Notes: generated by a model from the sequence alone, not told the origin. A DNA stretch of 64,000 nt from Acidimicrobiia bacterium (GCA_041676705.1 JBAYRL010000002.1:434001-498000), one strand, 5' to 3'. Positions 8,908 through 17,192 are shown, counted from the stretch's first letter. Translations and numbers: made by a program.

Positions 8908-9182
8908 TTACCACGCTCCTCCAAGACTGCTAGCACCTCGGAAAACTCTACGTTCACCCCGGCCAGGCCCACCATAAAATGATAGATAAGATCGGCGGTT
9001 TCTTCGGCAACGCGTTCGTGCGACACCTGGGCACGCCCAAGTTCCAAACACAGCTCGAAAGCTTCTTCCATGATTTTGCGCTGGGTACGTTCCGGGTCGC
9101 TGAGCAAACTAGCGGTGTATGAACCGGGTGTAGGGTTGTCTCGACGCGACTTTATAACGGATTCGAGGTCTAAAAGTGCCAC
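8904..9182 (-). CDS. hisE: Phosphoribosyl-ATP pyrophosphatase
   Basis: 92 residues with a GTG start. An all-alpha MazG-like enzyme, it shows the metal-binding helices IMEEAFELCLEL and EETADLIYHFMV. It removes pyrophosphate from phosphoribosyl-ATP, the second step of histidine synthesis. It overlaps hisG by four bases (ATGA type), so the first two steps are made together. hisN lies separately at 56332-57129. Confidence 0.95.
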   Translation of the reverse strand: MALLDLESVIKSRRDNPTPGSYTASLLSDPERTQRKIMEEAFELCLELGRAQVSHERVAEETADLIYHFMVGLAGVNVEFSEVLAVLEERGK

Positions 9183-9228
9183 GCTTGAACGCTAGTGCGC
9201 CCTGGCCCGTATTCCTAAAGGCAAAGCC

Positions 9229-10437
9229 CTACTTAATCACGCCGGCATTCCGCAACGAAGCAACGCGATCGGCGGGAACACCGAATTCGTTCAGCACTTG
9301 GTCGGTATGTTCGCCGACCTCCGGGCCTACTCCTTGTACCACCAGCGGGTTCGATGACAGCGTAAAGGGTGCCGCCAAGGTGCGAAAAGGTCCGGCCTCA
9401 GGATGGTGCACCTCGGGATACATCTCCATCTCAATAGTTGCCGGATCGTTAATAAGGTCGGGCATTTCAGCAATTTTGGCCCAGATTATGCCGGTGGAAT
9501 CCATGGGCTCTTTCCACTCGTCGGCTGATTTAGTGGCAAAGACCTGATCGAGGATGCCGATAAGTTCTTCGTTGTTGCGAAACCGATCAACTGGTGTAGC
9601 GAAACGCGGGTCGTCGATTAGATCGGGTCGTTCCACGGCGTGGCAAAAACGATCCCAAAGACCTTGATTAAACGTGGAAAGAATTATCCAGCGTCCATCT
9701 TTGGTCTCAAAGGTTGTGTTCATGGGGCTAAACGCCTGATTTCGAGCGCGTTTATTTGGCTGTTCCCCATCGACCAGGGCCACCGCGACGTCACAAGCCA
9801 CCGTCCAAGCCGCAGTCCGCACCAGCGCTGTTTCCACCATCTGACCTTGACCAGTTTTATCTCGCACTCGAAGCGCCGCTAGCACTCCAGAAAGTAGAGC
9901 TAGACCGGTGGGATGGTCACCTTGGCCGGGACGAAACACCGGCGGCGGTCCGCCAGGTTCGCCCATGAGGCTCATGATGCCACCGCGACCAAAAAAGGCC
10001 GTCAAGTCGAAGGCGATGCGGTTGGCGTCATCGCCGGTACTGCCATATCCGGTGACCAAAGCGTAAACGAGGGCGGGGTTGGCGGCGCGAAGCTGCTCGT
10101 AGCCGAGACCAAAGCGTTCTAAACGCCCAGGCAGAAGGTTGGTGATAATCACATCGGCGTCAAGCGCCAACTCACGCACTAACGCCGAGCCTTCCTCGCT
10201 GCCGAGATCCACCGCCAAGGACCGTTTACCGCGATTGTCGAGGTGGAACGGGTAGTCGGTTTTGGGTGCGCCAGGAGGACGAACAGGCTGTCGCAAAGTA
10301 TTGCGCATGGAATCACCCGCTAAGGGTTCAACCTTGATCACATTCGCACCCATATCGGCCATAATGGCCCCGGCGCTCGGCCCGGCCACCCAATTGGCCA
10401 GCTCCAGCACCGTTATGTCGCTTAGTGCACCATTCAT
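9229..10437 (-). CDS. Class III CoA-transferase (CaiB/BaiF family)
   Basis: About 402 residues from the ATG at 10437; a GTG three codons upstream is the alternative. The N-terminus MNGALSDITVLELANWVAGP, the NLLPGRLERFGLGYE block and the GQGDHPTGLAL region holding the probable catalytic Asp mark the family. Its members move CoA between carboxylic acids through an aspartyl-CoA intermediate. The substrate cannot be told from sequence, and there is no acyl-CoA gene next door. It lies downstream of ino1 on the same strand, with a hairpin between them. Confidence 0.88.
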   Translation of the reverse strand: MNGALSDITVLELANWVAGPSAGAIMADMGANVIKVEPLAGDSMRNTLRQPVRPPGAPKTDYPFHLDNRGKRSLAVDLGSEEGSALVRELALDADVIITNLLPGRLERFGLGYEQLRAANPALVYALVTGYGSTGDDANRIAFDLTAFFGRGGIMSLMGEPGGPPPVFRPGQGDHPTGLALLSGVLAALRVRDKTGQGQMVETALVRTAAWTVACDVAVALVDGEQPNKRARNQAFSPMNTTFETKDGRWIILSTFNQGLWDRFCHAVERPDLIDDPRFATPVDRFRNNEELIGILDQVFATKSADEWKEPMDSTGIIWAKIAEMPDLINDPATIEMEMYPEVHHPEAGPFRTLAAPFTLSSNPLVVQGVGPEVGEHTDQVLNEFGVPADRVASLRNAGVIK

Positions 10438-10440
10438 TTC

Positions 10441-10469
10441 GCTCACCCCTCACATCTCGAAGGGTGAGC
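10441..10469 (-). other. Intergenic hairpin between ino1 and the CoA-transferase gene
   Basis: Perfect 8-bp arms GCTCACCC (10441-10448) and GGGTGAGC (10462-10469) enclose a 13-base loop. There is no T run on the minus strand after it, and it overlaps the upstream GTG candidate of the CoA-transferase. It may be an attenuating stem or an mRNA stabiliser; it is not a convincing terminator. Confidence 0.4.
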
Positions 10470-10500
10470 TTAGCCGTTCTTAGGTTTACGAAACCGGGCT

Positions 10501-11811
10501 CTAGGCCTCGGAGTGGGTGACGGGCTCTTCGCCCATCCATTCACGCAAGGTGTTTTTCAACTTGATCTGCTGAATGAAAATGTCGTGTTCGGGTGCCACT
10601 TCCAAATTGGCCGACTCGGGTGCCTTGAAATAGAAACTGAGCCATTCCTGCACCCCGAAAGCCCCGGCACGTTGTGCTAGGTCCATGAATAGGGCCAGGT
10701 CGAGCACCAGTGGTGCTGCCAGAATCGAGTCTTTACACAGGAAGTTCACCTTGAGCTGCATGGGGTAGCCCATCCAGCCAAAGATGTCTATGTTGTCCCA
10801 ACCTTCTTTGTCGTCGCCACGGGGCTTGTAGTAGTTGATTCGCACGACATGGTCGAGATCGCCGTAGAGATTTGGGTATTCGCCCGGTTGCAGAATGGTG
10901 TCTAGAACGCCAAGCTTCGAAACTTCCTTTGACTTGAAGTTTTCGGGTGCGTCGAGCACCTCACCGTCACGGTTACCCAGAATGTTGGTTGAAAACCATC
11001 CGCTCATTCCTAACATGCGCGCTTTGAGGCCAGGGGCCAGAATGGTTTTAACCAAGGTTTGTCCGGTCTTAAAGTCTTTACCGGCAATGGGCACCTGATT
11101 GCGTTCGGCAAGCTCGATCATGCAGGGCAAGTCAACGGCGAAGTTGGGGGCGCCGTTGGCAAAGGGAACCCGCGACTGCAGCGCGGCGTAGGAATAGATC
11201 TGGCTGGGAGAAATCGCCGGGTCGTTCGCTTTTAGTCCGGCCTCGAAGCTTTCGATGCTTTCATGCACCGGATCGGCTTCGTGGAAAGCTTCGGTTGAAG
11301 CACACCAGACCATAACCAACCGTTCGCAATCGTTTTCTCGGCGGAAGTTTTCGATGTCGGCCATCACCGCTTCTGCTAGTTCCCATTTCGTGGGAGCGGT
11401 CTTGACCCGTACTCCTTCGAGGCGGCTAACCCATTTTTGATCGAACACGGCATCCATCCCCACAATGCCTTCCAGCTCACCGGAGAGAGGGGCTAGATCT
11501 TCAGGGCGTAAGACACCAGCAGTTTCAGCTGCTTCCAGCACGTTGGGGGAAATTGGGTCCCACCCGCCGAAAACTAGGTCATTCAGGTCGGCCAGAGGCA
11601 CGAACTCTTTGATAAGCGGGTTACGGTTTTCGCTGCGCTCACCGAGGCGAATACGAGCATTTTGGGTGAGAGATCCAATGGGGGCTTCGCCAGCATTGCG
11701 CGCAGCGATCACACCGGCAATGAAGGTTGAAGCCACAGCACCAAGGCCAGGAGTCAGAATTCCTAGGCGTCCTGTTGCGGGTGCAAGGTTTCGGGCAGTA
11801 GTCATGATCAT
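10501..11811 (-). CDS. ino1: Inositol-3-phosphate synthase
   Basis: 436 residues. The Rossmann entry GILTPGLGAVASTFIAGV (about 17-34), the VWCASTE and GKDFKTGQT blocks, GWFSTNILGNRDGEVL and the C-terminal KVNFLCKDSILAAPLVLDL are typical of myo-inositol-1-phosphate synthases. It makes inositol phosphate from glucose-6-phosphate with NAD; in actinobacteria this feeds phosphatidylinositol lipids and mycothiol. Two Met codons (MIMTTAR) are possible starts. It is divergent from the LysR regulator, which may control it. Confidence 0.92.
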   Translation of the reverse strand: MIMTTARNLAPATGRLGILTPGLGAVASTFIAGVIAARNAGEAPIGSLTQNARIRLGERSENRNPLIKEFVPLADLNDLVFGGWDPISPNVLEAAETAGVLRPEDLAPLSGELEGIVGMDAVFDQKWVSRLEGVRVKTAPTKWELAEAVMADIENFRRENDCERLVMVWCASTEAFHEADPVHESIESFEAGLKANDPAISPSQIYSYAALQSRVPFANGAPNFAVDLPCMIELAERNQVPIAGKDFKTGQTLVKTILAPGLKARMLGMSGWFSTNILGNRDGEVLDAPENFKSKEVSKLGVLDTILQPGEYPNLYGDLDHVVRINYYKPRGDDKEGWDNIDIFGWMGYPMQLKVNFLCKDSILAAPLVLDLALFMDLAQRAGAFGVQEWLSFYFKAPESANLEVAPEHDIFIQQIKLKNTLREWMGEEPVTHSEA

Positions 11812-11878
11812 ATAAGATCAGTTTTTCAGTACTAAATGCAAGCACCATTAAGAAAGCCTGAAGTATTTCCGGAAAAAT

Positions 11879-12796
11879 ATGGCTGATGTTTCGCTTCCCA
11901 ATTTAACTGTGGCCCAGCTTGAATACCTGGTGGCGGTCAGTAAGGCCGACACGTGGGCCGAAGCCGCCATCGAAGTCGGAGTAACACCTTCCGCCTTGTC
12001 ACAGGGCTTGGCCGAGCTAGAACGACGACTCGGTGTGCCATTGTTTGAACGACAAGGTCGGAGGCGTGTAATTACCGCCGATGCCACGGTGGTGTTGCGC
12101 CACGCCGAAGCCATGCTTTCACACACACATGACCTGGCTAGGTGGGCCGAAGGCCACCGCCTGGGAATCCTTGGCCAAATTCGTCTCGGCATGATCGACG
12201 CCGCAGCCATATACCACTACTCCGACGCACTCAAGCAGTTCCGAATCGACCGACCAGCAGTTGATCTACACCTCACAGTGGCTCCTTCCGCAGCGCTACT
12301 AACCGCCCTAGACCGCGGTGAAATCGACGTGGCGGTGTGCGTCAGCCCGCTCAGCGTGCCGAGCCATATCGAAATTCGCGAGCTGTTGGTTGAACCGCTT
12401 CGCATCTATGCTCCAAGCCAGGCCGACACCACCACCACGCCCGCCATTTGGGGGCCTTGGGTCACATTCCCACCGGGAAGCCACTCGCGTGAACTGATCG
12501 CCAAAGAAATTCGAGCCTTAGGTAACGCCTTTGAGGTGATTGCTGAATCGCATCAACCTGATGTTCTGCGCGGCATGGTCAACATGGGTATCGGCTGGAC
12601 AATTCTGCCTATCTCGCAAGCCGAATTGGGCCCCGAACCGCTAAGACCAGTTAAACAAGAGCCGGTCGCCTATCGCCGCTTAATTGTGGCGCAACGAACA
12701 TCAATTGAACCGAACACCGCGCTTAATGACCTCATCAACGCTTTGGTCAAAGACACGCCACAACTAAACGGCACGCAACCGTCAAAACCTTCTTAA
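11879..12796 (+). CDS. LysR-family transcriptional regulator
   Basis: 305 residues. The N-terminal winged helix-turn-helix (about 10-70) contains QLEYLVAVSKADTW, AAIEVGVTPSALSQGLAELE and RLGVPLFERQGRR, the classic LysR DNA-binding pattern. The rest is a periplasmic-binding-protein-like effector domain. It is divergently placed 67 bp from ino1, the usual layout for a LysR regulator and its target, though the effector is unknown. The last four bases (TTAA) are shared with the convergent dnaB stop. Confidence 0.9.
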   Translation: MADVSLPNLTVAQLEYLVAVSKADTWAEAAIEVGVTPSALSQGLAELERRLGVPLFERQGRRRVITADATVVLRHAEAMLSHTHDLARWAEGHRLGILGQIRLGMIDAAAIYHYSDALKQFRIDRPAVDLHLTVAPSAALLTALDRGEIDVAVCVSPLSVPSHIEIRELLVEPLRIYAPSQADTTTTPAIWGPWVTFPPGSHSRELIAKEIRALGNAFEVIAESHQPDVLRGMVNMGIGWTILPISQAELGPEPLRPVKQEPVAYRRLIVAQRTSIEPNTALNDLINALVKDTPQLNGTQPSKPS

Positions 12797-15150
12797 ACAC
12801 CTTTCGCCATATTGGCAAAACGGGTGTAATGGTCGAGGAACGCCAAGCGAGTAACGCCAGTTGGACCGTTGCGATGTTTTGAAACGATGATCTCAGCGGT
12901 GCCACGATCGGCGGAATCAGGGTTGTAAACCTCGTCGCGATACAGAAACATCACCACATCAGAGTCTTGTTCGATTGAACCTGATTCCCGGAGGTCGGCC
13001 AACACCGGTCGTTTGTCTTGGCGCATTTCCAAACTGCGGGAAAGCTGTGAAAGCGCTACCACTGGAGTTTCCAGCTCGCGGGCCAAGATTTTTAGGCTAC
13101 GACTGATTTCAGACACCGCCACCTGGCGGTTCTCGGCATTGCCGCTGCCACTCATCAGCTGCAGATAGTCGACCACTACCAGTCCTAAATCGCCCACCCG
13201 GCTTTTCAGCCGTCTAGCCTTCGAGCGAATCTCCATAACCGTGAGGTTCGGATTGTCGTCAATCCACAGCTGAGCGTCGGCTAATCGGCCCGTGGCGTGA
13301 GCAATCTTAGTCCAGTCTGACTCTACTAATTTGCCGTTGCGCAGCCGCGACGAATCGACTCGGGCTTCTGAACACACAATGCGCTGGGTTAGCTCAAGTT
13401 GGCTCATCTCGAGAGAGAAGAACAACACCGGACGGCGACTTTCAAGCGCGGCATGGGTGGCCATACCCAACGCAAAAGCGGTGTTATGCGTAGGCGTCAT
13501 GTTTCGACCGGCCAGATACAGGTGTTTGGGCGAATTAACGGTGATGCACCGTACCGGTACCGATTCAGTCTCGGTGATCGCGACAATGGCTCGCTCTCTG
13601 GCGGGTGCTTGGGAGCCGAGTTGTTGTTGCTGCGCGGCTTCCACCTTGCGCGGCAGACGAAATACCAACTCTGGCGACTGCCAAAGCAACACCCAACCCT
13701 TGGTAGTCTCCCATTCAGTTTCCGACAGCGAGACCCAAAGGCCGAGCGAAACAATAAGCTCATGCAACTGATTAGCTAGGCGCGTTGGTCCGACCGTGAC
13801 CTCGCAACCCCGCGATGACACCACACCAGCGGTGTCCATAAAGCCTTCTAGTAACGCCCAACGAGCTTTAGCACTACCTCGCAAGTAGCTGGCAGGAATG
13901 AACGGTGGAATGCCTCCCAAAAGACCTAACCGCTGTAGTTCGGTGGCTAAGTTCCGCTCGCCGCTGCGATAACCGGCTAACTCGAACTGGGCCTTGAAAT
14001 GGGCGGCATCATCGATTTGCATCTCGGTTAGAGACTTCGGTGACCCAGGCGCAAGTTCGGTTTGACCATCGTTGCCACCCATGGTGGCTTGGCCCGCTAG
14101 CCAACAACCCAAGACATAAGGGTCGGTTACCAATTCACCACCGGCAAAATCGAGTGGCCGTGCCAGCGGAACGCTCCAACGCCATGCATCGCCATGGCGA
14201 ACACCACCGTCTAACAGCTCTGCCGTATTCAGCACTCTTGTCGTAGGTGCAACTTCGTGCGCCTTGTCGATGACCCACCATTGGTGCTCGGCGTCGGCGA
14301 CCAGGGTTTCGCCATCGTCAAAGGTCAGCTCGTAACAAGTACGATTTTGGTATATGGGCGAACAATAGGTGACCCGAGTGGCAACACCAGCTTCATCGAT
14401 TACCTCGTCGCCAATTTCTAGCTGGCCCATGGTCGTCCACCCGCTCGGGGTGGGAATGGGGGTATCAAGAGCTAGGGCTTTCCCCATGGCCGGACGCGCG
14501 CCAACCACGTATAAGGCGTTCGGTTGCAAGCCTGAAAGCAACTCGTCTAAATCGTGGTATCCGGTGGCCACCCCTGTTATAGCGTCGCCACGTTCATACA
14601 GTTGCTCCAACCGGTCGAGGTTGGCGGCCAGCAGATCGTGAATGGGGGCCATGGTGTCGGTAACTCGACGTTGAGCGACGTCGAATACCAGTTGTTCGGC
14701 GGTATCAATCACCTTGGTCACGTCGTCGGGAATGTCGTATCCCAACTCGGCGATGTCGCCTGCCACGCTAATAAGACGCCGCAACAAGGCGTGTTCTTCA
14801 ATGATGGCGGCGTAGCGCAAAGCGTTAGAAATGGCTGGCGTGCCTGCTTGAATTGAAACCAGCTTGGCAGCGCCGCCCACGGCTTCCAATAAGTCGGCTC
14901 GCTGCAATTCGGCGGCCACGGTAACCGGGTCAACAGGTTCACCGGCGCCAAACAACGACGTGATCGCTTCAAAAATATGTTGGTGCGAAGGCTTATAAAA
15001 GTCTTCCGCTCGGACTACCTCAACCGCGTCAGCAATAGCTTCTCGCGACAGCAACATGGCGCCTAAAAGCGACTCTTCTACATCGAGGTTGTGCGGTGGG
15101 GTGCGAACACCTTTGCGTGCTGGGGAAAACTCGCCATATTGTTCAGCCAT
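12793..15150 (-). CDS. dnaB: Replicative DNA helicase DnaB with an intein in Walker A
   Basis: The precursor is 785 residues from the ATG at 15150; an upstream TTG at 15195 is possible but would start inside the DnaA-box region. Exteins total about 453 residues, normal for DnaB. The N-terminal domain begins TPPHNLDVEESLLGAML. The RecA-like motor has Walker A split as GARPAMGK / T, then FFSLEMSQ, VVVDYLQLM (Walker B), LSQLSRSLE and DLRESGSIEQDSD. It unwinds DNA ahead of the replisome. It is the last gene of rpsF-ssb-rpsR-rplI-dnaB but is separated from rplI by 249 bp, so it may also have its own promoter. The intein must be removed to rebuild the ATP site. Confidence 0.95.
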   Translation of the reverse strand: MAEQYGEFSPARKGVRTPPHNLDVEESLLGAMLLSREAIADAVEVVRAEDFYKPSHQHIFEAITSLFGAGEPVDPVTVAAELQRADLLEAVGGAAKLVSIQAGTPAISNALRYAAIIEEHALLRRLISVAGDIAELGYDIPDDVTKVIDTAEQLVFDVAQRRVTDTMAPIHDLLAANLDRLEQLYERGDAITGVATGYHDLDELLSGLQPNALYVVGARPAMGKALALDTPIPTPSGWTTMGQLEIGDEVIDEAGVATRVTYCSPIYQNRTCYELTFDDGETLVADAEHQWWVIDKAHEVAPTTRVLNTAELLDGGVRHGDAWRWSVPLARPLDFAGGELVTDPYVLGCWLAGQATMGGNDGQTELAPGSPKSLTEMQIDDAAHFKAQFELAGYRSGERNLATELQRLGLLGGIPPFIPASYLRGSAKARWALLEGFMDTAGVVSSRGCEVTVGPTRLANQLHELIVSLGLWVSLSETEWETTKGWVLLWQSPELVFRLPRKVEAAQQQQLGSQAPARERAIVAITETESVPVRCITVNSPKHLYLAGRNMTPTHNTAFALGMATHAALESRRPVLFFSLEMSQLELTQRIVCSEARVDSSRLRNGKLVESDWTKIAHATGRLADAQLWIDDNPNLTVMEIRSKARRLKSRVGDLGLVVVDYLQLMSGSGNAENRQVAVSEISRSLKILARELETPVVALSQLSRSLEMRQDKRPVLADLRESGSIEQDSDVVMFLYRDEVYNPDSADRGTAEIIVSKHRNGPTGVTRLAFLDHYTRFANMAKGV
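13483..14478 (-). other. Class 3 intein in DnaB (332 aa) with degenerate LAGLIDADG endonuclease
   Basis: The insertion begins at Ala (ALALDTPIPTPSGW), directly after the Walker A Lys, and ends THN before Thr+1, so it lacks the usual Cys/Ser at position 1. It has the three residues that define class 3 inteins: Trp at B:12 (HQW, intein residue 67), Cys at F:4 (PVRCITV, residue 311) and Thr at G:5 (THN, residues 330-332). In this class the block F Cys attacks the N-terminal junction. Two LAGLIDADG motifs are recognisable, LGCWLAGQA and LLEGFMDTAG, but the acidic catalytic position is Gly in the first and Ala in the second. Splicing is therefore probably intact and homing lost. Confidence 0.88.
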
Positions 15151-15176
15151 TGATGCCCATTGTGAGATATTTCGCC

Positions 15177-15353
15177 TGTGGACAGCTATACCCAAAACTT
15201 CGGTGATTACAAAGAAAACTTGTGTATAAGTGGGATAAGGCTGTGAATAACTTGTCTAAACGTGTGGATTCTCGCGATTTACGCCATTAATCGGCGATTT
15301 CCTTGAAAACCCTTTTCCCGGAGCTGTGGAGAACTCGAGGTATCTGTGGATAA
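15177..15353 (-). promoter_or_regulatory. Array of DnaA boxes upstream of dnaB
   Basis: In the 249-bp rplI-dnaB spacer, six DnaA-box-like 9-mers lie in the same orientation. Written on the plus strand they are TGTGGATAA at 15345 (exact consensus), TGTGGAGAA at 15325, TGTGGATTC at 15263, TGTGAATAA at 15242, TGTGTATAA at 15221 and TGTGGACAG at 15177. Start-to-start distances are 20, 62, 21, 21 and 44, all near multiples of 21 bp, i.e. two helical turns. The DnaA consensus is established knowledge; control of dnaB by DnaA is inference. Confidence 0.75.
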
Positions 15354-15399
15354 GTTTTGGGGGCTAAACCTGAACTTAACCCCCAAACTTTAGGTCCTG

Positions 15400-15849
15400 C
15401 TATTGCGCTGCGGTGACTTCAATTGTGATGGGAAACTCGACTTCAGCGTGCAATTTGGCGGGAACGCTGTGCGTGCCGACCGTGCGGATTGGTTCGTCGA
15501 CCAAAATTTGGCGGCGATCAATTTCAATGGAAGTTTGAGTTAGAACCGCTTCAGCAATTTCAGCGCTACCAACAGAACCGAAAAGCTTGCCCTCAGGTCC
15601 AGCTTTAGCCGTGATGGCAATGACGGTTGGTACCAAACGGCTGGCAATTTCTTGTGCGCTGGAACGCAAAGTCGCGTCTTTCTGTTCCCGCGAACGGCGC
15701 ATAGCAGCAGCCTGTGCCTCAGCTTTAGGTGAAGCTGCAAAGGCTAAACCTTTAGGAAGCAAGTAGTTACGTGCGTAGCCGTTAGAGACTTCGACCACGT
15801 CACCACGCTTGCCCAAGAGCTCTACATCAGAACGCAGAACTAGCTTCAT
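15400..15849 (-). CDS. rplI: 50S ribosomal protein L9
   Basis: 149 residues, the usual L9 length. The N-terminal domain MKLVLRSDVELLGKRGDVVEVSNGYARNYLLPKG holds the rRNA-binding signature, followed by the long linker helix (KAEAQAAAMRRSREQ) and a C-terminal domain. Its ATG overlaps the rpsR stop (15846-15849), so the two are translationally coupled. Confidence 0.97.
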   Translation of the reverse strand: MKLVLRSDVELLGKRGDVVEVSNGYARNYLLPKGLAFAASPKAEAQAAAMRRSREQKDATLRSSAQEIASRLVPTVIAITAKAGPEGKLFGSVGSAEIAEAVLTQTSIEIDRRQILVDEPIRTVGTHSVPAKLHAEVEFPITIEVTAAQ

Positions 15850-16259
15850 TCTTCGCCCTCCGCTACTTCGGTGGTATCGGTGGTTACGTCTTCACCTTCG
15901 TCGGCCACGGCACCAGGAGGTGGTGCGCTTGGACGTGGTGGTGGGCCATCGGCACGAGCCGAACGTTCGCCGCGATCGGGACGCTGACCCCGCTGGGTAG
16001 TAACCCGGCTGATGTATGGCAACAGGGCCATTTCGCGGGCGTTCTTAATTGCGATGGCAATTTCGCGCTGCTGCTGAGCATCGTTGCCGGTTACGCGGCG
16101 AGCCTTGATTTTGGCTCGGTCAGACATAAAGCGACGAAGCAGGTTGACGTCTTTATAGTCAACGTATTCAACCCGCTCTTGGGTAAGCAGACTGATTTTT
16201 TTCTTGCTGCGGCGAGCGTTGTCTTTGTTCTTATCTCGCCTTGGTGGTGCTTTAGCCAC
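15846..16259 (-). CDS. rpsR: 30S ribosomal protein S18 with long C-terminal tail
   Basis: 137 residues; S18 is normally about 75-85. The conserved core ends near residue 88 (LLRRFMSDRAKIKARR, NAREMALLPYISR). The following 50 or so residues are low-complexity: first Arg/Gly (RGQRPDRGERSAR), then Pro-rich, then strongly acidic (DEGEDVTTDTTEVAEGEE). No known ribosomal role for such a tail is visible. It starts with GTG overlapping the ssb stop by one base, and ends overlapping rplI by four. Confidence 0.95.
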   Translation of the reverse strand: MAKAPPRRDKNKDNARRSKKKISLLTQERVEYVDYKDVNLLRRFMSDRAKIKARRVTGNDAQQQREIAIAIKNAREMALLPYISRVTTQRGQRPDRGERSARADGPPPRPSAPPPGAVADEGEDVTTDTTEVAEGEE

Positions 16260-16705
16260 TAGAAGGGCTCCTCATCCATGTCGTAGGCGGGCGGTTCATT
16301 CGGTACGGAGTAGCCGCTACCAGAGCCGCCACCCGAGCGCATTCCGCCGCCGTCACTTCTTTCGTTCTTTGCGATGTTTGCGGTGGCCCAACGTAGAGAA
16401 GGGGCCACGTCATCCGCAATGATTTCAACCTTGGATCGACGTTGTTTGTCTTCCGTTTCCCAAGAACGCTGTGAAAGCGATCCATAGACTATGACCCGAG
16501 AGCCACGGTTAATGGACTCGGCCACGTTTTCGGCTAACTGCCGGAAACACGTGATATCGAAGAACGACACTTCGTCTTCGCCGTCTTGTTTGCGACGATT
16601 CCACGCTAGGCCGAAGGTGGCGACTGCCATCCCACCGGGCGTAAAACGCAATTCAGGGTCGCGGGTAACGTTTCCTACAACGGTTACGGTGTTATCAAAT
16701 GCCAT
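16259..16705 (-). CDS. ssb: Single-stranded DNA-binding protein
   Basis: 148 residues: an OB fold (about 1-112, starting NTVTVVGNVTRDPELRFTPGG), a Gly/Ser-rich linker and the acidic tip DMDEEPF that recruits repair and replication proteins. It binds ssDNA as a tetramer. Its position between rpsF and rpsR is the standard bacterial layout and couples its supply to ribosomal protein synthesis. A GGAGG site lies upstream of the ATG. Confidence 0.97.
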   Translation of the reverse strand: MAFDNTVTVVGNVTRDPELRFTPGGMAVATFGLAWNRRKQDGEDEVSFFDITCFRQLAENVAESINRGSRVIVYGSLSQRSWETEDKQRRSKVEIIADDVAPSLRWATANIAKNERSDGGGMRSGGGSGSGYSVPNEPPAYDMDEEPF

Positions 16706-16719
16706 TGGGATCTCCTCCC

Positions 16720-17064
16720 TTATCCAGCAACTGCTGGCGCGGCCTCCCCACCGATAAGACCGCGGCGTGCGGCCTCGTTGTCGGGAAGACGCAGAATCTT
16801 ATGACGGATCGAATAATCCGCAATTTGGAGGAAGCGGTCTACATCAGCAAGATCGGCACCTTCCGTTACGATTTCGAGGACGACGTAGAAGCCTTCCCAC
16901 TTTTTATCGATCTCGTAAGCGAAACGGCGACGGCCCCACTTGTCAGTGGTGGCGAGCTTGCCGCCTTTGGCGCTAACCATGTCAGAGATTTGGTTAATAA
17001 CGCCCTGGACAGCCGACTCTTCGAGCTCAGCATCCAGAATGATCATAATTTCGTAGGCGCGCAT
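16720..17064 (-). CDS. rpsF: 30S ribosomal protein S6
   Basis: 114 residues from the ATG at 17062-17064, chosen because S6 conservation begins exactly there (MRAYEIMIILDAE) and a near-perfect ribosome site, GGAGGTGAT on the minus strand (17074-17082), precedes it by nine bases. The frame is open for about 95 more codons upstream, but that extension is not S6. It forms a complex with S18 in the 30S platform. First gene of the operon. Confidence 0.95.
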   Translation of the reverse strand: MRAYEIMIILDAELEESAVQGVINQISDMVSAKGGKLATTDKWGRRRFAYEIDKKWEGFYVVLEIVTEGADLADVDRFLQIADYSIRHKILRLPDNEAARRGLIGGEAAPAVAG

Positions 17065-17082
17065 AAGTAGCGCATCACCTCC

Positions 17083-17130
17083 CTCTGGACCCAACCAAAG
17101 TTGGGGTTCCACACCTTGTGGAACAGGGTC
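17083..17130 (-). promoter_or_regulatory. rpsF 5' leader with two hairpins
   Basis: Two stems stand in tandem upstream of the rpsF ribosome site: GTTCCACA (17106-17113) with TGTGGAAC (17117-17124), a perfect 8-bp stem with a 3-base loop; and CCAAC/GTTGG (17091-17104) with a 4-base loop. Many bacteria repress this operon through binding of the S6:S18 complex to the rpsF leader. The structures seen here could serve that, but I cannot confirm the conserved S6:S18 motif. Confidence 0.5.
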
Positions 17131-17192
17131 ATTAATTGACCGTGCAATGCTAGCGCACCTTCGGGTGAATACCTCCATTTCACCATGATGCA

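Noticed and set aside
15151..15195. TTG upstream start of dnaB
   Set aside because: Adds 15 non-conserved residues and falls in the DnaA-box array; the ATG at 15150 fits the usual DnaB start better.
15177..15353. DnaA-box array as the chromosomal origin
   Set aside because: Genes on both sides run on the minus strand with no switch, and the dnaA-dnaN region is the conserved origin place; kept as a regulatory or titration site.
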